Below are positions 11,469 to 11,798 of a DNA stretch of 11,798 nucleotides, piece by piece; within the stretch, counting starts at the first letter, position 1; each line of letters opens with the position of its first letter. Source of the DNA: CAUYXJ01 sp963577065 (GTDB lineage Bacteria; Chloroflexota; Dehalococcoidia; Tepidiformales; Tepidiformaceae); contig CAUYXJ010000084.1 in NCBI GenBank assembly GCA_963577065.1, positions 1-11,798 on the forward strand. The letters run 5' to 3'. The translations under genes and the position numbers were made by a program. A model generated the notes under the pieces. That model had not been told where the DNA came from and did no database searches. It saw only the letters and a list, made by a program, of their open reading frames with translations.

Positions 11469-11798
11469 ATGCAGCTCGAAACCGACAAGATGATCGCCCG
11501 CAAAGAGGGCGGCATCGGCTGGATGGTCTTCAACAATCCGGATCGGCGGAACGCGCTCGCGCTGGAGATGCAGAAGGCGATCCCCGTGATCCTCGACGAT
11601 TTTCGTGACGATCCGGACGTGCGCGTGGTCGTGATGACGGGCGCGGGCGAGAAGGCCTTCGTCTCCGGTGCGGACATCTCCGAGTTCGAGAACCTCCGCT
11701 CCGACCCTGCGTCGATCGCCGAGTACAACCGCATCGGCGGGGACGCGACCCGCGCCTACGCCGAGCTGGGCAAGCCGCTCATCGCCATGATCCGCGGG
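11469..11798 (+). CDS. Enoyl-CoA hydratase/isomerase, partial at window end
   Basis: The first 110 residues of a crotonase-superfamily enzyme are present and the frame runs off the window. G-W-M-V-F-N-N-P-D-R-R-N-A-L (about 17-30) is the usual first strand and N-A-L turn. F-V-S-G-A-D-I-S-E-F-E is the first oxyanion-hole motif, and G-K-P-L-I-A-M-I-R-G leads to the second oxyanion glycine, where the window ends. Catalytic acid residues are beyond the edge, so hydratase, isomerase and hydrolase roles cannot be told apart. AAGGAG (11458-11463) is five bases before ATG 11469. It follows the CoA transferase gene closely and is probably co-transcribed. Together they would activate an acid and then hydrate its enoyl-CoA form. 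Confidence 0.9.
   Translation, partial: MQLETDKMIARKEGGIGWMVFNNPDRRNALALEMQKAIPVILDDFRDDPDVRVVVMTGAGEKAFVSGADISEFENLRSDPASIAEYNRIGGDATRAYAELGKPLIAMIRG

Overview
The window is high-GC bacterial DNA with dense, mostly co-oriented genes. It holds a Thr/Ser/Ala/Pro-linker lipoprotein, an F420-type luciferase-like oxidoreductase, a CaiB-type CoA transferase and P450s. That mix fits free-living, metabolically versatile lineages such as Chloroflexota (Dehalococcoidia/SAR202-like), Actinobacteriota or Binatota-like bacteria. I lean weakly to Chloroflexota, but nothing here settles the taxon. No rRNA, tRNA, CRISPR array, transposase or phage gene is visible.

Layout. Bases 1-172 are a GC-rich, repeat-bearing non-coding stretch. 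A minus-strand lipoprotein (173-1537) with an Asp-box and a C-terminal SH3-like domain follows. About 250 non-coding bases then separate it from a plus-strand run of genes (about 1796-9295). In order these are an acyl-CoA-dehydrogenase-fold flavoprotein, a decayed GMC oxidoreductase missing its FAD domain, cytochrome P450 number 1, a SnoaL/NTF2-fold protein, a ThuA-domain protein, P450 number 2 (a close paralogue of the first), a TfoX-N-like small protein, and a luciferase-like flavin/F420 oxidoreductase. A hairpin closes the run. A 71-residue unknown protein has its own possible leaderless promoter and meets, tail to tail, a minus-strand carboxymuconolactone-decarboxylase-like gene. A divergent pair then leads into a CaiB/BaiF CoA transferase that appears to start at CTG, and an enoyl-CoA hydratase cut by the window end.

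Working model (inference). The central genes look like an oxygen-dependent pathway for a hydrophobic substrate such as a terpenoid, steroid-like or alicyclic compound. Two P450s and a group-D-type flavin monooxygenase would hydroxylate it, and the GMC enzyme once oxidised an alcohol. SnoaL, ThuA and the luciferase-like enzyme would process the product. The downstream CoA transferase and enoyl-CoA hydratase would pass acids into beta-oxidation. No ferredoxin, ferredoxin reductase or flavin reductase is encoded here, so electrons must come from elsewhere.

The points most worth a second look are: the paralogous P450 pair with an atypical haem-loop signature and a His/Tyr difference in the C-helix; the GMC pseudogene followed by a good -35 element inside an inverted repeat; a related inverted repeat before the SnoaL gene; a ThuA protein inside a P450 operon; and the CTG start.
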